In this document: positions 9,112 through 23,666 of the stretch, one piece after another
How positions within the stretch are numbered: the first letter of the stretch is position 1
How the letters are laid out: every line of letters begins with the position of its first letter
From: Nansenia antarctica
Taxonomy: Eukaryota > Chordata > Actinopteri > Argentiniformes > Microstomatidae
Assembly: GCA_963989245.1 (NCBI GenBank)
Contig: OZ022339.1
Span: forward strand, 95,353,332 to 95,417,331
Reading direction: 5' to 3'
DNA length: 64,000 nucleotides
Notes under the pieces: model-generated
Told to the model about the DNA's origin: nothing
What the model saw: the letters and a program-made list of their open reading frames with translations, nothing else
Databases searched by the model: none
Translations under genes and position numbers: made by a program

Positions 9112-10406
9112 TCACATACAACAGCAATGGCAGTGAGTTTTAAAAATATTATAAAGTTTGAAGAAACCAAGCTTCATGTACTGTAAGGCCATGTCAATAG
9201 CAAGCAGACTTAGGAAATGGTCCTGGGGCCACCCGAGGATGCTGGGAGTTGGACATCCCCCCAGCTCATTATACACAATCTTCCATAGGCGCTGAGACGT
9301 CACCTAACTAGAATATGCTGAAATATTCATCAGGGAGAAAAGGTTTTTTTTTCATTAAAAAGCTTTTTCATTACCTTCCTTCTCTTACGCATGGGTTTCT
9401 GTTGGCCATCTACGAACAGCCCTGTTTTGTACTTGAACATTGACATGTCAAGAGTTCCTCCCAGGTTTTTGGAAAGTTCAACTCGACTTCTCACACGCTC
9501 CCCCAACGGACTGCGAACGACAAAAGTTTGTAGGAAAACCTTTGGTATCCATTTGTGCTATTCAGATTGAGATTATGATCATCATATCAGTTGTCAAAAA
9601 ATCTGCACTAACCATTGGTCTAAAAATATCAGATAAAGTCTGCCAGGTAGTTTTTACCTCATGTAATAAACATCTTTCTGGCCGACACTGGAACCTGAGC
9701 GACGAACGACCACTTTGCGCATCCACCCGTCTCCAAGTACTGGCCATTCCTCCCATCCCTCTTCAGGTTTCGTTCTTTTCCTACGTGACAAACTAAAAAT
9801 TGACATGAGATGAATACTGAATCATTAGGAAAAGCATAGTGGAATAACAGAAATACAGATACAGATATGACAAGACATCAAAAGGCTATCTACAAAGAGG
9901 ATTATAGGGAAATATATCCAGTAACCATTTGCTACAGAATGACCAGTATTATACACTATGGCTAGAAGTCACATAATTGATATTTGGTACTATGAACACG
10001 GCCAACAATAAACAATACCAACATACTGGTTATTGGCCCTCTTCTTGAAGTTCTTCTCACTGCCCGCCACGCTCCCGCTCCGTTCACTCTCCCCTGCAAG
10101 ACTCTCCTCTTCCGCCTCCCTTCGGACAAAAATGCGTGGGTCATCCGTGCGTCATTTTCATCATCATCATCATCATCTTCTACAGGTTCACACCAGTCTC
10201 CAGGAGGCTCCTCAGTAGCTCCTCCCACTTCCATCTTGGTCTCCCCGTGACGATGTTTCACAGGAGTGTCTTCATCCCGAGTATTCACAGGGCTGTCAGA
10301 GGGAGCCAGGGCCTCCGGTGGAGGTACCACCTCAGAGATGACTTGAGTCATGACTAACAGCCTTGGATAGTAGTGCCAGATAGCAGCATCCCCATCTATA
10401 CAAGTC
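9112..10406 (-). CDS. MBD-domain gene segment, copy 6 (GAA-less lineage)
   Basis: Unit 9112-10920 (1,809 bp, the shortest). Exons A 10027-10406, B 9658-9792, C 9375-9510, D to 9303. Six uninterrupted Asp codons with no internal Glu, Ala to Asp in the DEATP motif, and a G-to-C change just beyond the tract that is silent in the acidic frame but His to Asp in the MBD-linked frame. Spacer tail attaataat. Shared with copies 19 and 23. Confidence 0.5.
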
Positions 10407-10920
10407 CTATGGACAGCAAGAAAAGTCAGAGTTTAATATCAAGACTCTGCCCTTACTTTTTCTGTTATTTTTCAAGGGGAAATAACAGAAAGGCAAGAAC
10501 AAGGTTTTAATATGAAGTTAAAATACAGATTGTCAGCTTTTATTGGAGGACATTTGTATTGTTTAAACCATTTATAAACAAGAACACTCTCATGCATGAT
10601 AGTCCCCCTATTTCATGTTTAGTATTTGGTTGCATATACACTCTGTGTTTAGAAGAATAGATTTACTATTTATTTACAAATACATGTTTCTTCACAATAT
10701 ACACAATTCTTGAGAAAACATATTGAATTACAAAAGGAATATAAGGTGGGTAATCTTTATCAATTTTCTAAACACCTGCAACATCACTATAGTAATTTAG
10801 ACAGGTAGCAGATATGTCGTCTTTGCTTACAGAATGCATCTTGACATTAATAATAAATACCACAAGTTCAATCTGCATAGGCTTCATGTCAGAGTTAAAT
10901 AACAAAATATTGTCTCATGT

Positions 10921-12224
10921 TCACATACAACAGCAATGGCAGTGAGTTTTAAAAATATTATAAAGTTTGAAGAAACCAAGCTTCATGTACTGTAAGGCCA
11001 TGTCAATAGCAAGCAGACTTAGGAAATGGTCCTGGGGCCACCCGAGGATGCTGGGAGTTGGACATCCCCCCAGCTCATTATACACAATCTTCCATAGGCG
11101 CTGAGACGTCACCTAACTAGAATATGCTGAAATATTCATCAGGGAGAAAAGGTTTTTTTTTCATTAAAAAGCTTTTTCATTACCTTCCTTCTCTTACGCA
11201 TGGGTTTCTGTTGGCCATCTACGAACAGCCCTGTTTTGTACTTGAACATTGACATGTCAAGAGTTCCTCCCAGGTTTTTGGAAAGTTCAACTCGACTTCT
11301 CACACGCTCCCCCAACGGACTGCGAACGACAAAAGTTTGTAGGAAAACCTTTGGTATCCATTTGTGCTATTCAGATTGAGATTATGATCATCATATCAGT
11401 TGTCAAAAAATCTGCACTAACCATTGGTCTAAAAATATCAGATAAAGTCTGCCAGGTAGTTTTTACCTCATGTAATAAACATCTTTCTGGCCGACACTGG
11501 AACCTGAGCGACGAACGACCACTTTGCGCATCCACCCGTCTCCAAGTACTGGCCATTCCTCCCATCCCTCTTCAGGTTTCGTTCTTTTCCTACGTGACAA
11601 ACTAAAAATTGACATGAGATGAATACTGAATCATTAGGAAAAGCATAGTGGAATAACAGAAATACAGATACAGATATGACAAGACATCAAAAGGCTATCT
11701 ACAAAGAGGATTATAGGGAAATATATCCAGTAACCATTTGCTACAGAATGACCAGTATTATACACTATGGCTAGAAGTCACATAATTGATATTTGGTACT
11801 ATGAACACGGCCAACAATAAACAATACCAACATACTGGTTATTGGCCCTCTTCTTGAAGTTCTTCTCACTGCCCGCCACGCTCCCGCTCCGTTCACTCTC
11901 CCCTGCAAGACTCTCCTCTTCCGCCTCCCTTCGGACAAAAATGCGTGGGTCATGCGTGCGTCATTTTCATCATCATCATCATCTTCATCATCATCTTCTA
12001 CAGGTTCACACCAGTCTCCAGGAGGCTCCTCAGTAGCTCCTCCCACTTCCATCTTGGTCTCCCCGTGACGATGTTTCACAGGAGTGGCTTCATCCCGAGT
12101 ATTCACAGGGCTGTCAGAGGGAGCCAGGGCCTCCGGTGGAGGTACCACCTCAGAGATGACTTGAGTCATGACTAACAGCCTTGGATAGTAGTGCCAGATA
12201 GCAGCATCCCCATCTATACAAGTC
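10921..12224 (-). CDS. MBD-domain gene segment, copy 7
   Basis: Unit 10921-12738 (1,818 bp). Exons A 11836-12224, B 11467-11601, C 11184-11319, D to 11112. Asp tract D3-E-D5; Ala haplotype; ggctc spacer marker. Confidence 0.5.
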
Positions 12225-12738
12225 CTATGGACAGCAAGAAAAGTCAGAGTTTAATATCAAGACTCTGCCCTTACTTTTTCTGTTATTTTTCAAGGGGAAA
12301 TAACAGAAAGGCAAGAACAAGGTTTTAATATGAAGTTAAAATACAGATTGTCAGCTTTTATTGGAGGACATTTGTATTGTTTAAACCATTTATAAACAAG
12401 AACACTCTCATGCATGATAGTCCCCCTATTTCATGTTTAGTATTTGGTTGCATATACACTCTGTGTTTAGAAGAATAGATTTACTATTTATTTACAAATA
12501 CATGTTTCTTCACAATATACACAATTCTTGAGAAAACATATTGAATTACAAAAGGAATATAAGGTGGGTAATCTTTATCAATTTTCTAAACACCTGCAAC
12601 ATCACTATAGTAATTTAGACAGGTAGCAGATATGTCGTCTTTGCTTACAGAATGGCTCTTGACATTTATAATAAATACCACAAGTTCAATCTGCATAGGC
12701 TTCATGTCAGAGTTAAATAACAAAATATTGTCTCATGT

Positions 12739-14045
12739 TCACATACAACAGCAATGGCAGTGAGTTTTAAAAATATTATAAAGTTTGAAGAAACCAAGCT
12801 TCATGTACTGTAAGGCCATGTCAATAGCAAGCAGACTTAGGAAATGGTCCTGGGGCCACCCGAGGATGCTGGGAGTTGGACATCCCCCCAGCTCATTATA
12901 CACAATCTTCCATAGGCGCTGAGACGTCACCTAACTAGAATATGCAGAAATATTCATCAGGGAGAAAAGGTTTTTTTTTCATTAAAAAGCTTTTTCATTA
13001 CCTTCCTTCTCTTACGCATGGGTTTCTGTTGGCCATCTACGAACAGCCCTGTTTTGTACTTGAACATTGACATGTCAAGAGTTCCTCCCAGGTTTTTGGA
13101 AAGTTCAACTCGACTTCTCACACGCTCCCCCAACGGACTGCGAACGACAAAAGTTTGTAGGAAAACCTTTGGTATCCATTTGTGCTATTCAGATTGAGAT
13201 TATGATCATCATATCAGTTGTCAAAAAATCTGCACTAACCATTGGTCTAAAAATATCAGATAAAGTCTGCCAGGTAGTTTTTACCTCATGTAATAAACAT
13301 CTTTCTGGCCGACACTGGAACCTGAGCGACGAACGACCACTTTGCGCATCCACCCGTCTCCAAGTACTGGCCATTCCTCCCATCCCTCTTCAGGTTTCGT
13401 TCTTTTCCTACGTGACAAACTAAAAATTGACATGAGATGAATACTGAATCATTAGGAAAAGCATAGTGGAATAACAGAAATACAGATACAGATATGACAA
13501 GACATCAAAAGGCTATCTACAAAGAGGATTATAGGGAAATATATCCAGTAACCATTTGCTACAGAATGACCAGTATTATACACTATGGCTAGAAGTCACA
13601 TAATTGATATTTGGTACTATGAACACGGCCAACAATAAACAATACCAACATACTGGTTATTGGCCCTCTTCTTGAAGTTCTTCTCACTGCCCGCCACGCT
13701 CCCGCTCCGTTCACTCTCCCCTGCAAGACTCTCCTCTTCCGCCTCCCTTCGGACAAAAATGCGTGGGTCATGCGTGCGTCATTTTCATCATCATCATCAT
13801 CATCTTCATCATCATCTTCTACAGGTTCACACCAGTCTCCAGGAGGCTCCTCAGTAGCTCCTCCCACTTCCATCTTGGTCTCCCCGTGACGATGTTTCAC
13901 AGGAGTGGCTTCATCCCGAGTATTCACAGGGCTGTCAGAGGGAGCCAGGGCCTCCGGTGGAGGTACCACCTCAGAGATGACTTGAGTCATGACTAACAGC
14001 CTTGGATAGTAGTGCCAGATAGCAGCATCCCCATCTATACAAGTC
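12739..14045 (-). CDS. MBD-domain gene segment, copy 8
   Basis: Unit 12739-14559 (1,821 bp). Exons A 13654-14045, B 13285-13419, C 13002-13137, D to 12930. Asp tract D3-E-D6. Private T-to-C change at 14480 in the spacer. Confidence 0.5.
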
Positions 14046-14559
14046 CTATGGACAGCAAGAAAAGTCAGAGTTTAATATCAAGACTCTGCCCTTACTTTTT
14101 CTGTTATTTTTCAAGGGGAAATAACAGAAAGGCAAGAACAAGGTTTTAATATGAAGTTAAAATACAGATTGTCAGCTTTTATTGGAGGACATTTGTATTG
14201 TTTAAACCATTTATAAACAAGAACACTCTCATGCATGATAGTCCCCCTATTTCATGTTTAGTATTTGGTTGCATATACACTCTGTGTTTAGAAGAATAGA
14301 TTTACTATTTATTTACAAATACATGTTTCTTCACAATATACACAATTCTTGAGAAAACATATTGAATTACAAAAGGAATATAAGGTGGGTAATCTTTATC
14401 AATTTTCTAAACACCTGCAACATCACTATAGTAATTTAGACAGGTAGCAGATATGTCGTCTTTGCTTACAGAATGCATCCTGACATTTATAATAAATACC
14501 ACAAGTTCAATCTGCATAGGCTTCATGTCAGAGTTAAATAACAAAATATTGTCTCATGT

Positions 14560-15863
14560 TCACATACAACAGCAATGGCAGTGAGTTTTAAAAATATTAT
14601 AAAGTTTGAAGAAACCAAGCTTCATGTACTGTAAGGCCATGTCAATAGCAAGCAGACTTAGGAAATGGTCCTGGGGCCACCCGAGGATGCTGGGAGTTGG
14701 ACATCCCCCCAGCTCATTATACACAATCTTCCATAGGCGCTGAGACGTCACCTAACTAGAATATGCAGAAATATTCATCAGGGAGAAAAGGTTTTTTTTT
14801 CATTAAAAAGCTTTTTCATTACCTTCCTTCTCTTACGCATGGGTTTCTGTTGGCCATCTACGAACAGCCCTGTTTTGTACTTGAACATTGACATGTCAAG
14901 AGTTCCTCCCAGGTTTTTGGAAAGTTCAACTCGACTTCTCACACGCTCCCCCAACGGACTGCGAACGACAAAAGTTTGTAGGAAAACCTTTGGTATCCAT
15001 TTGTGCTATTCAGATTGAGATTATGATCATCATATCAGTTGTCAAAAAATCTGCACTAACCATTGGTCTAAAAATATCAGATAAAGTCTGCCAGGTAGTT
15101 TTTACCTCATGTAATAAACATCTTTCTGGCCGACACTGGAACCTGAGCGACGAACGACCACTTTGCGCATCCACCCGTCTCCAAGTACTGGCCATTCCTC
15201 CCATCCCTCTTCAGGTTTCGTTCTTTTCCTACGTGACAAACTAAAAATTGACATGAGATGAATACTGAATCATTAGGAAAAGCATAGTGGAATAACAGAA
15301 ATACAGATACAGATATGACAAGACATCAAAAGGCTATCTACAAAGAGGATTATAGGGAAATATATCCAGTAACCATTTGCTACAGAATGACCAGTATTAT
15401 ACACTATGGCTAGAAGTCACATAATTGATATTTGGTACTATGAACACGGCCAACAATAAACAATACCAACATACTGGTTATTGGCCCTCTTCTTGAAGTT
15501 CTTCTCACTGCCCGCCACGCTCCCGCTCCGTTCACTCTCCCCTGCAAGACTCTCCTCTTCCGCCTCCCTTCGGACAAAAATGCGTGGGTCATGCGTGCGT
15601 CATTTTCATCATCATCATCATCTTCATCATCATCTTCTACAGGTTCACACCAGTCTCCAGGAGGCTCCTCAGTAGCTCCTCCCACTTCCATCTTGGTCTC
15701 CCCGTGACGATGTTTCACAGGAGTGGCTTCATCCCGAGTATTCACAGGGCTGTCAGAGGGAGCCAGGGCCTCCGGTGGAGGTACCACCTCAGAGATGACT
15801 TGAGTCATGACTAACAGCCTTGGATAGTAGTGCCAGATAGCAGCATCCCCATCTATACAAGTC
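14560..15863 (-). CDS. MBD-domain gene segment, copy 9
   Basis: Unit 14560-16377 (1,818 bp). Exons A 15475-15863, B 15106-15240, C 14823-14958, D to 14751. Asp tract D3-E-D5; Ala haplotype; gcatc spacer marker. No private change seen. Confidence 0.5.
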
Positions 15864-16377
15864 CTATGGACAGCAAGAAAAGTCAGAGTTTAATATCAAG
15901 ACTCTGCCCTTACTTTTTCTGTTATTTTTCAAGGGGAAATAACAGAAAGGCAAGAACAAGGTTTTAATATGAAGTTAAAATACAGATTGTCAGCTTTTAT
16001 TGGAGGACATTTGTATTGTTTAAACCATTTATAAACAAGAACACTCTCATGCATGATAGTCCCCCTATTTCATGTTTAGTATTTGGTTGCATATACACTC
16101 TGTGTTTAGAAGAATAGATTTACTATTTATTTACAAATACATGTTTCTTCACAATATACACAATTCTTGAGAAAACATATTGAATTACAAAAGGAATATA
16201 AGGTGGGTAATCTTTATCAATTTTCTAAACACCTGCAACATCACTATAGTAATTTAGACAGGTAGCAGATATGTCGTCTTTGCTTACAGAATGCATCTTG
16301 ACATTTATAATAAATACCACAAGTTCAATCTGCATAGGCTTCATGTCAGAGTTAAATAACAAAATATTGTCTCATGT

Positions 16378-17684
16378 TCACATACAACAGCAATGGCAGT
16401 GAGTTTTAAAAATATTATAAAGTTTGAAGAAACCAAGCTTCATGTACTGTAAGGCCATGTCAATAGCAAGCAGACTTAGGAAATGGTCCTGGGGCCACCC
16501 GAGGATGCTGGGAGTTGGACATCCCCCCAGCTCATTATACACAATCTTCCATAGGCGCTGAGACGTCACCTAACTAGAATATGCAGAAATATTCATCAGG
16601 GAGAAAAGGTTTTTTTTTCATTAAAAAGCTTTTTCATTACCTTCCTTCTCTTACGCATGGGTTTCTGTTGGCCATCTACGAACAGCCCTGTTTTGTACTT
16701 GAACATTGACATGTCAAGAGTTCCTCCCAGGTTTTTGGAAAGTTCAACTCGACTTCTCACACGCTCCCCCAACGGACTGCGAACGACAAAAGTTTGTAGG
16801 AAAACCTTTGGTATCCATTTGTGCTATTCAGATTGAGATTATGATCATCATATCAGTTGTCAAAAAATCTGCACTAACCATTGGTCTAAAAATATCAGAT
16901 AAAGTCTGCCAGGTAGTTTTTACCTCATGTAATAAACATCTTTCTGGCCGACACTGGAACCTGAGCGACGAACGACCACTTTGCGCATCCACCCGTCTCC
17001 AAGTACTGGCCATTCCTCCCATCCCTCTTCAGGTTTCGTTCTTTTCCTACGTGACAAACTAAAAATTGACATGAGATGAATACTGAATCATTAGGAAAAG
17101 CATAGTGGAATAACAGAAATACAGATACAGATATGACAAGACATCAAAAGGCTATCTACAAAGAGGATTATAGGGAAATATATCCAGTAACCATTTGCTA
17201 CAGAATGACCAGTATTATACACTATGGCTAGAAGGCACATAATTGATATTTGGTACTATGAACACGGCCAACAATAAACAATACCAACATACTGGTTATT
17301 GGCCCTCTTCTTGAAGTTCTTCTCACTGCCCGCCACGCTCCCGCTCCGTTCACTCTCCCCTGCAAGACTCTCCTCTTCCGCCTCCCTTCGGACAAAAATG
17401 CGTGGGTCATGCGTGCGTCATTTTCATCATCATCATCATCATCTTCATCATCATCTTCTACAGGTTCACACCAGTCTCCAGGAGGCTCCTCAGTAGCTCC
17501 TCCCACTTCCATCTTGGTCTCCCCGTGACGATGTTTCACAGGAGTGGCTTCATCCCGAGTATTCACAGGGCTGTCAGAGGGAGCCAGGGCCTCCGGTGGA
17601 GGTACCATCTCAGAGATGACTTGAGTCATGACTAACAGCCTTGGATAGTAGTGCCAGATAGCAGCATCCCCATCTATACAAGTC
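16378..17684 (-). CDS. MBD-domain gene segment, copy 10
   Basis: Unit 16378-18198 (1,821 bp). Exons A 17293-17684, B 16924-17058, C 16641-16776, D to 16569. Shares with copy 1 alone the exon A Val-to-Met change and the G at the aaggcac site of the A/B intron. Asp tract D3-E-D6. Confidence 0.5.
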
Positions 17685-18198
17685 CTATGGACAGCAAGAA
17701 AAGTCAGAGTTTAATATCAAGACTCTGCCCTTACTTTTTCTGTTATTTTTCAAGGGGAAATAACAGAAAGGCAAGAACAAGGTTTTAATATGAAGTTAAA
17801 ATACAGATTGTCAGCTTTTATTGGAGGACATTTGTATTGTTTAAACCATTTATAAACAAGAACACTCTCATGCATGATAGTCCCCCTATTTCATGTTTAG
17901 TATTTGGTTGCATATACACTCTGTGTTTAGAAGAATAGATTTACTATTTATTTACAAATACATGTTTCTTCACAATATACACAATTCTTGAGAAAACATA
18001 TTGAATTACAAAAGGAATATAAGGTGGGTAATCTTTATCAATTTTCTAAACACCTGCAACATCACTATAGTAATTTAGACAGGTAGCAGATATGTCGTCT
18101 TTGCTTACAGAATGCATCTTGACATTTATAATAAATACCACAAGTTCAATCTGCATAGGCTTCATGTCAGAGTTAAATAACAAAATATTGTCTCATGT

Positions 18199-19506
18199 TC
18201 ACATACAACAGCAATGGCAGTGAGTTTTAAAAATATTATAAAGTTTGAAGAAACCAAGCTTCATGTACTGTAAGGCCATGTCAATAGCAAGCAGACTTAG
18301 GAAATGGTCCTGGGGCCACCCGAGGATGCTGGGAGTTGGACATCCCCCCCAGCTCATTATACACAATCTTCCATAGGCGCTGAGACGTCACCTAACTAGA
18401 ATATGCAGAAATATTCATCAGGGAGAAAAGGTTTTTTTTTCATTAAAAAGCTTTTTCATTACCTTCCTTCTCTTACGCATGGGTTTCTGTTGGCCATCTA
18501 CGAACAGCCCTGTTTTGTACTTGAACATTGACATGTCAAGAGTTCCTCCCAGGTTTTTGGAAAGTTCAACTCGACTTCTCACACGCTCCCCCAACGGACT
18601 GCGAACGACAAAAGTTTGTAGGAAAACCTTTGGTATCCATTTGTGCTATTCAGATTGAGATTATGATCATCATATCAGTTGTCAAAAAATCTGCACTAAC
18701 CATTGGTCTAAAAATATCAGATAAAGTCTGCCAGGTAGTTTTTACCTCATGTAATAAACATCTTTCTGGCCGACACTGGAACCTGAGCGACGAACGACCA
18801 CTTTGCGCATCCACCCGTCTCCAAGTACTGGCCATTCCTCCCATCCCTCTTCAGGTTTCGTTCTTTTCCTACGTGACAAACTAAAAATTGACATGAGATG
18901 AATACTGAATCATTAGGAAAAGCATAGTGGAATAACAGAAATACAGATACAGATATGACAAGACATCAAAAGGCTATCTACAAAGAGGATTATAGGGAAA
19001 TATATCCAGTAACCATTTGCTACAGAATGACCAGTATTATACACTATGGCTAGAAGTCACATAATTGATATTTGGTACTATGAACACGGCCAACAATAAA
19101 CAATACCAACATACTGGTTATTGGCCCTCTTCTTGAAGTTCTTCTCACTGCCCGCCACGCTCCCGCTCCGTTCACTCTCCCCTGCAAGACTCTCCTCTTC
19201 CGCCTCCCTTCGGACAAAAATGCGTGGGTCATGCGTGCGTCATTTTCATCATCATCATCATCATCTTCATCATCATCTTCTACAGGTTCACACCAGTCTC
19301 CAGGAGGCTCCTCAGTAGCTCCTCCCACTTCCATCTTGGTCTCCCCGTGACGATGTTTCACAGGAGTGGCTTCATCCCGAGTATTCACAGGGCTGTCAGA
19401 GGGAGCCAGGGCCTCCGGTGGAGGTACCACCTCAGAGATGACTTGAGTCATGACTAACAGCCTTGGATAGTAGTGCCAGATAGCAGCATCCCCATCTATA
19501 CAAGTC
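18199..19506 (-). CDS. MBD-domain gene segment, copy 11
   Basis: Unit 18199-20020 (1,822 bp). Exons A 19115-19506, B 18746-18880, C 18463-18598, D to 18391. Has the seven-base G-run in exon D shared only with copy 2. Asp tract D3-E-D6, one triplet longer than copy 2; ggctc spacer marker. Confidence 0.5.
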
Positions 19507-20020
19507 CTATGGACAGCAAGAAAAGTCAGAGTTTAATATCAAGACTCTGCCCTTACTTTTTCTGTTATTTTTCAAGGGGAAATAACAGAAAGGCAAGAAC
19601 AAGGTTTTAATATGAAGTTAAAATACAGATTGTCAGCTTTTATTGGAGGACATTTGTATTGTTTAAACCATTTATAAACAAGAACACTCTCATGCATGAT
19701 AGTCCCCCTATTTCATGTTTAGTATTTGGTTGCATATACACTCTGTGTTTAGAAGAATAGATTTACTATTTATTTACAAATACATGTTTCTTCACAATAT
19801 ACACAATTCTTGAGAAAACATATTGAATTACAAAAGGAATATAAGGTGGGTAATCTTTATCAATTTTCTAAACACCTGCAACATCACTATAGTAATTTAG
19901 ACAGGTAGCAGATATGTCGTCTTTGCTTACAGAATGGCTCTTGACATTTATAATAAATACCACAAGTTCAATCTGCATAGGCTTCATGTCAGAGTTAAAT
20001 AACAAAATATTGTCTCATGT

Positions 20021-21330
20021 TCACATACAACAGCAATGGCAGTGAGTTTTAAAAATATTATAAAGTTTGAAGAAACCAAGCTTCATGTACTGTAAGGCCA
20101 TGTCAATAGCAAGCAGACTTAGGAAATGGTCCTGGGGCCACCCGAGGATGCTGGGAGTTGGACATCCCCCCAGCTCATTATACACAATCTTCCATAGGCG
20201 CTGAGACGTCACCTAACTAGAATATGCTGAAATATTCATCAGGGAGAAAAGGTTTTTTTTTCATTAAAAAGCTTTTTCATTACCTTCCTTCTCTTACGCA
20301 TGGGTTTCTGTTGGCCATCTACGAACAGCCCTGTTTTGTACTTGAACATTGACATGTCAAGAGTTCCTCCCAGGTTTTTGGAAAGTTCAACTCGACTTCT
20401 CACACGCTCCCCCAACGGACTGCGAACGACAAAAGTTTGTAGGAAAACCTTTGGTATCCATTTGTGCTATTCAGATTGAGATTATGATCATCATATCAGT
20501 TGTCAAAAAATCTGCACTAACCATTGGTCTAAAAATATCAGATAAAGTCTGCCAGGTAGTTTTTACCTCATGTAATAAACATCTTTCTGGCCGACACTGG
20601 AACCTGAGCGACGAACGACCACTTTGCGCATCCACCCGTCTCCAAGTACTGGCCATTCCTCCCATCCCTCTTCAGGTTTCGTTCTTTTCCTACGTGACAA
20701 ACTAAAAATTGACATGAGATGAATACTGAATCATTAGGAAAAGCATAGTGGAATAACAGAAATACAGATACAGATATGACAAGACATCAAAAGGCTATCT
20801 ACAAAGAGGATTATAGGGAAATATATCCAGTAACCATTTGCTACAGAATGACCAGTATTATACACTATGGCTAGAAGTCACATAATTGATATTTGGTACT
20901 ATGAACACGGCCAACAATAAACAATACCAACATACTGGTTATTGGCCCTCTTCTTGAAGTTCTTCTCACTGCCCGCCACGCTCCCGCTCCGTTCACTCTC
21001 CCCTGCAAGACTCTCCTCTTCCGCCTCCCTTCGGACAAAAATGCGTGGGTCATGCGTGCGTCATTTTCATAATCATCATCATCATCATCTTCATCATCAT
21101 CTTCTACAGGTTCACACCAGTCTCCAGGAGGCTCCTCAGTAGCTCCTCCCACTTCCATCTTGGTCTCCCCGTGACGATGTTTCACAGGAGTGGCTTCATC
21201 CCGAGTATTCACAGGGCTGTCAGAGGGAGCCAGGGCCTCCGGTGGAGGTACCACCTCAGAGATGACTTGAGTCATGACTAACAGCCTTGGATAGTAGTGC
21301 CAGATAGCAGAATCCCCATCTATACAAGTC
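20021..21330 (-). CDS. MBD-domain gene segment, copy 12
   Basis: Unit 20021-21842 (1,822 bp). Exons A 20936-21330, B 20567-20701, C 20284-20419, D to 20212. Ser haplotype with Tyr after D6; counterpart of copy 3. Confidence 0.5.
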
Positions 21331-21842
21331 CTATGGACAGCAAGAAAAGTCAGAGTTTAATATCAAGACTCTGCCCTTACTTTTTCTGTTATTTTTCAAG
21401 GGGAAATAACAGAAAGGCAAGAACAAGGTTTTAATATGAAGTTAAAATACAGATTGTCAGCTTTTATTGGAGGACATTTGTATTGTTTAAACCATTTATA
21501 AACAAGAACACTCATGCATGATAGTCCCCCTATTTCATGTTTAGTATTTGGTTGCATATACACTCTGTGTTTAGAAGAATAGATTTACTATTTATTTACA
21601 AATACATGTTTCTTCACAATATACACAATTTTTGAGAAAACATATTGAATTACAAAAGGAATATAAGGTGGGTAATCTTTATCAATTTTCTAAACACCTG
21701 CAACATCACTATAGTAATTTAGACAGGTAGCAGATATGTCGTCTTTGCTTACAGAATGCATCTTGACATTTATAATAAATACCACAAGTTCAATCTGCAT
21801 AGGCTTCATGTCAGAGTTAAATAACAAAATATTGTCTCATGT

Positions 21843-23152
21843 TCACATACAACAGCAATGGCAGTGAGTTTTAAAAATATTATAAAGTTTGAAGAAACCA
21901 AGCTTCATGTACTGTAAGGCCATGTCAATAGCAAGCAGACTTAGGAAATGGTCCTGGGGCCACCCGAGGATGCTGGGAGTTGGACATCCCCCCAGCTCAT
22001 TATACACAATCTTCCATAGGCGCTGAGACGTCACCTAACTAGAATATGCTGAAATATTCATCAGGGAGAAAAGGTTTTTTTTTCATTAAAAAGCTTTTTC
22101 ATTACCTTCCTTCTCTTACGCATGGGTTTCTGTTGGCCATCTACGAACAGCCCTGTTTTGTACTTGAACATTGACATGTCAAGAGTTCCTCCCAGGTTTT
22201 TGGAAAGTTCAACTCGACTTCTCACACGCTCCCCCAACGGACTGCGAACGACAAAAGTTTGTAGGAAAACCTTTGGTATCCATTTGTGCTATTCAGATTG
22301 AGATTATGATCATCATATCAGTTGTCAAAAAATCTGCACTAACCATTGGTCTAAAAATATCAGATAAAGTCTGCCAGGTAGTTTTTACCTCATGTAATAA
22401 ACATCTTTCTGGCCGACACTGGAACCTGAGCGACGAACGACCACTTTGCGCATCCACCCGTCTCCAAGTACTGGCCATTCCTCCCATCCCTCTTCAGGTT
22501 TCGTTCTTTTCCTACGTGACAAACTAAAAATTGACATGAGATGAATACTGAATCATTAGGAAAAGCATAGTGGAATAACAGAAATACAGATACAGATATG
22601 ACAAGACATCAAAAGGCTATCTACAAAGAGGATTATAGGGAAATATATCCAGTAACCATTTGCTACAGAATGACCAGTATTATACACTATGGCTAGAAGT
22701 CACATAATTGATATTTGGTACTATGAACACGGCCAACAATAAACAATACCAACATACTGGTTATTGGCCCTCTTCTTGAAGTTCTTCTCACTGCCCGCCA
22801 CGCTCCCGCTCCGTTCACTCTCCCCTGCAAGACTCTCCTCTTCCGCCTCCCTTCGGACAAAAATGCGTGGGTCATGCGTGCGTCATTTTCATCATCATCA
22901 TCATCATCATCTTCATCATCATCTTCTACAGGTTCACACCAGTCTCCAGGAGGCTCCTCAGTAGCTCCTCCCACTTCCATCTTGGTCTCCCCGTGACGAT
23001 GTTTCACAGGAGTGGCTTCATCCCGAGTATTCACAGGGCTGTCAGAGGGAGCCAGGGCCTCCGGTGGAGGTACCACCTCAGAGATGACTTGAGTCATGAC
23101 TAACAGCCTTGGATAGTAGTGCCAGATAGCAGCATCCCCATCTATACAAGTC
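21843..23152 (-). CDS. MBD-domain gene segment, copy 13
   Basis: Unit 21843-23666 (1,824 bp). Exons A 22758-23152, B 22389-22523, C 22106-22241, D to 22034. Ala haplotype, D3-E-D7, ggctc spacer marker. With copy 12 it forms one of the alternating Ser/Ala pairs that run through copies 12-18. Confidence 0.5.
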
Positions 23153-23666
23153 CTATGGACAGCAAGAAAAGTCAGAGTTTAATATCAAGACTCTGCCCTT
23201 ACTTTTTCTGTTATTTTTCAAGGGGAAATAACAGAAAGGCAAGAACAAGGTTTTAATATGAAGTTAAAATACAGATTGTCAGCTTTTATTGGAGGACATT
23301 TGTATTGTTTAAACCATTTATAAACAAGAACACTCTCATGCATGATAGTCCCCCTATTTCATGTTTAGTATTTGGTTGCATATACACTCTGTGTTTAGAA
23401 GAATAGATTTACTATTTATTTACAAATACATGTTTCTTCACAATATACACAATTCTTGAGAAAACATATTGAATTACAAAAGGAATATAAGGTGGGTAAT
23501 CTTTATCAATTTTCTAAACACCTGCAACATCACTATAGTAATTTAGACAGGTAGCAGATATGTCGTCTTTGCTTACAGAATGGCTCTTGACATTTATAAT
23601 AAATACCACAAGTTCAATCTGCATAGGCTTCATGTCAGAGTTAAATAACAAAATATTGTCTCATGT

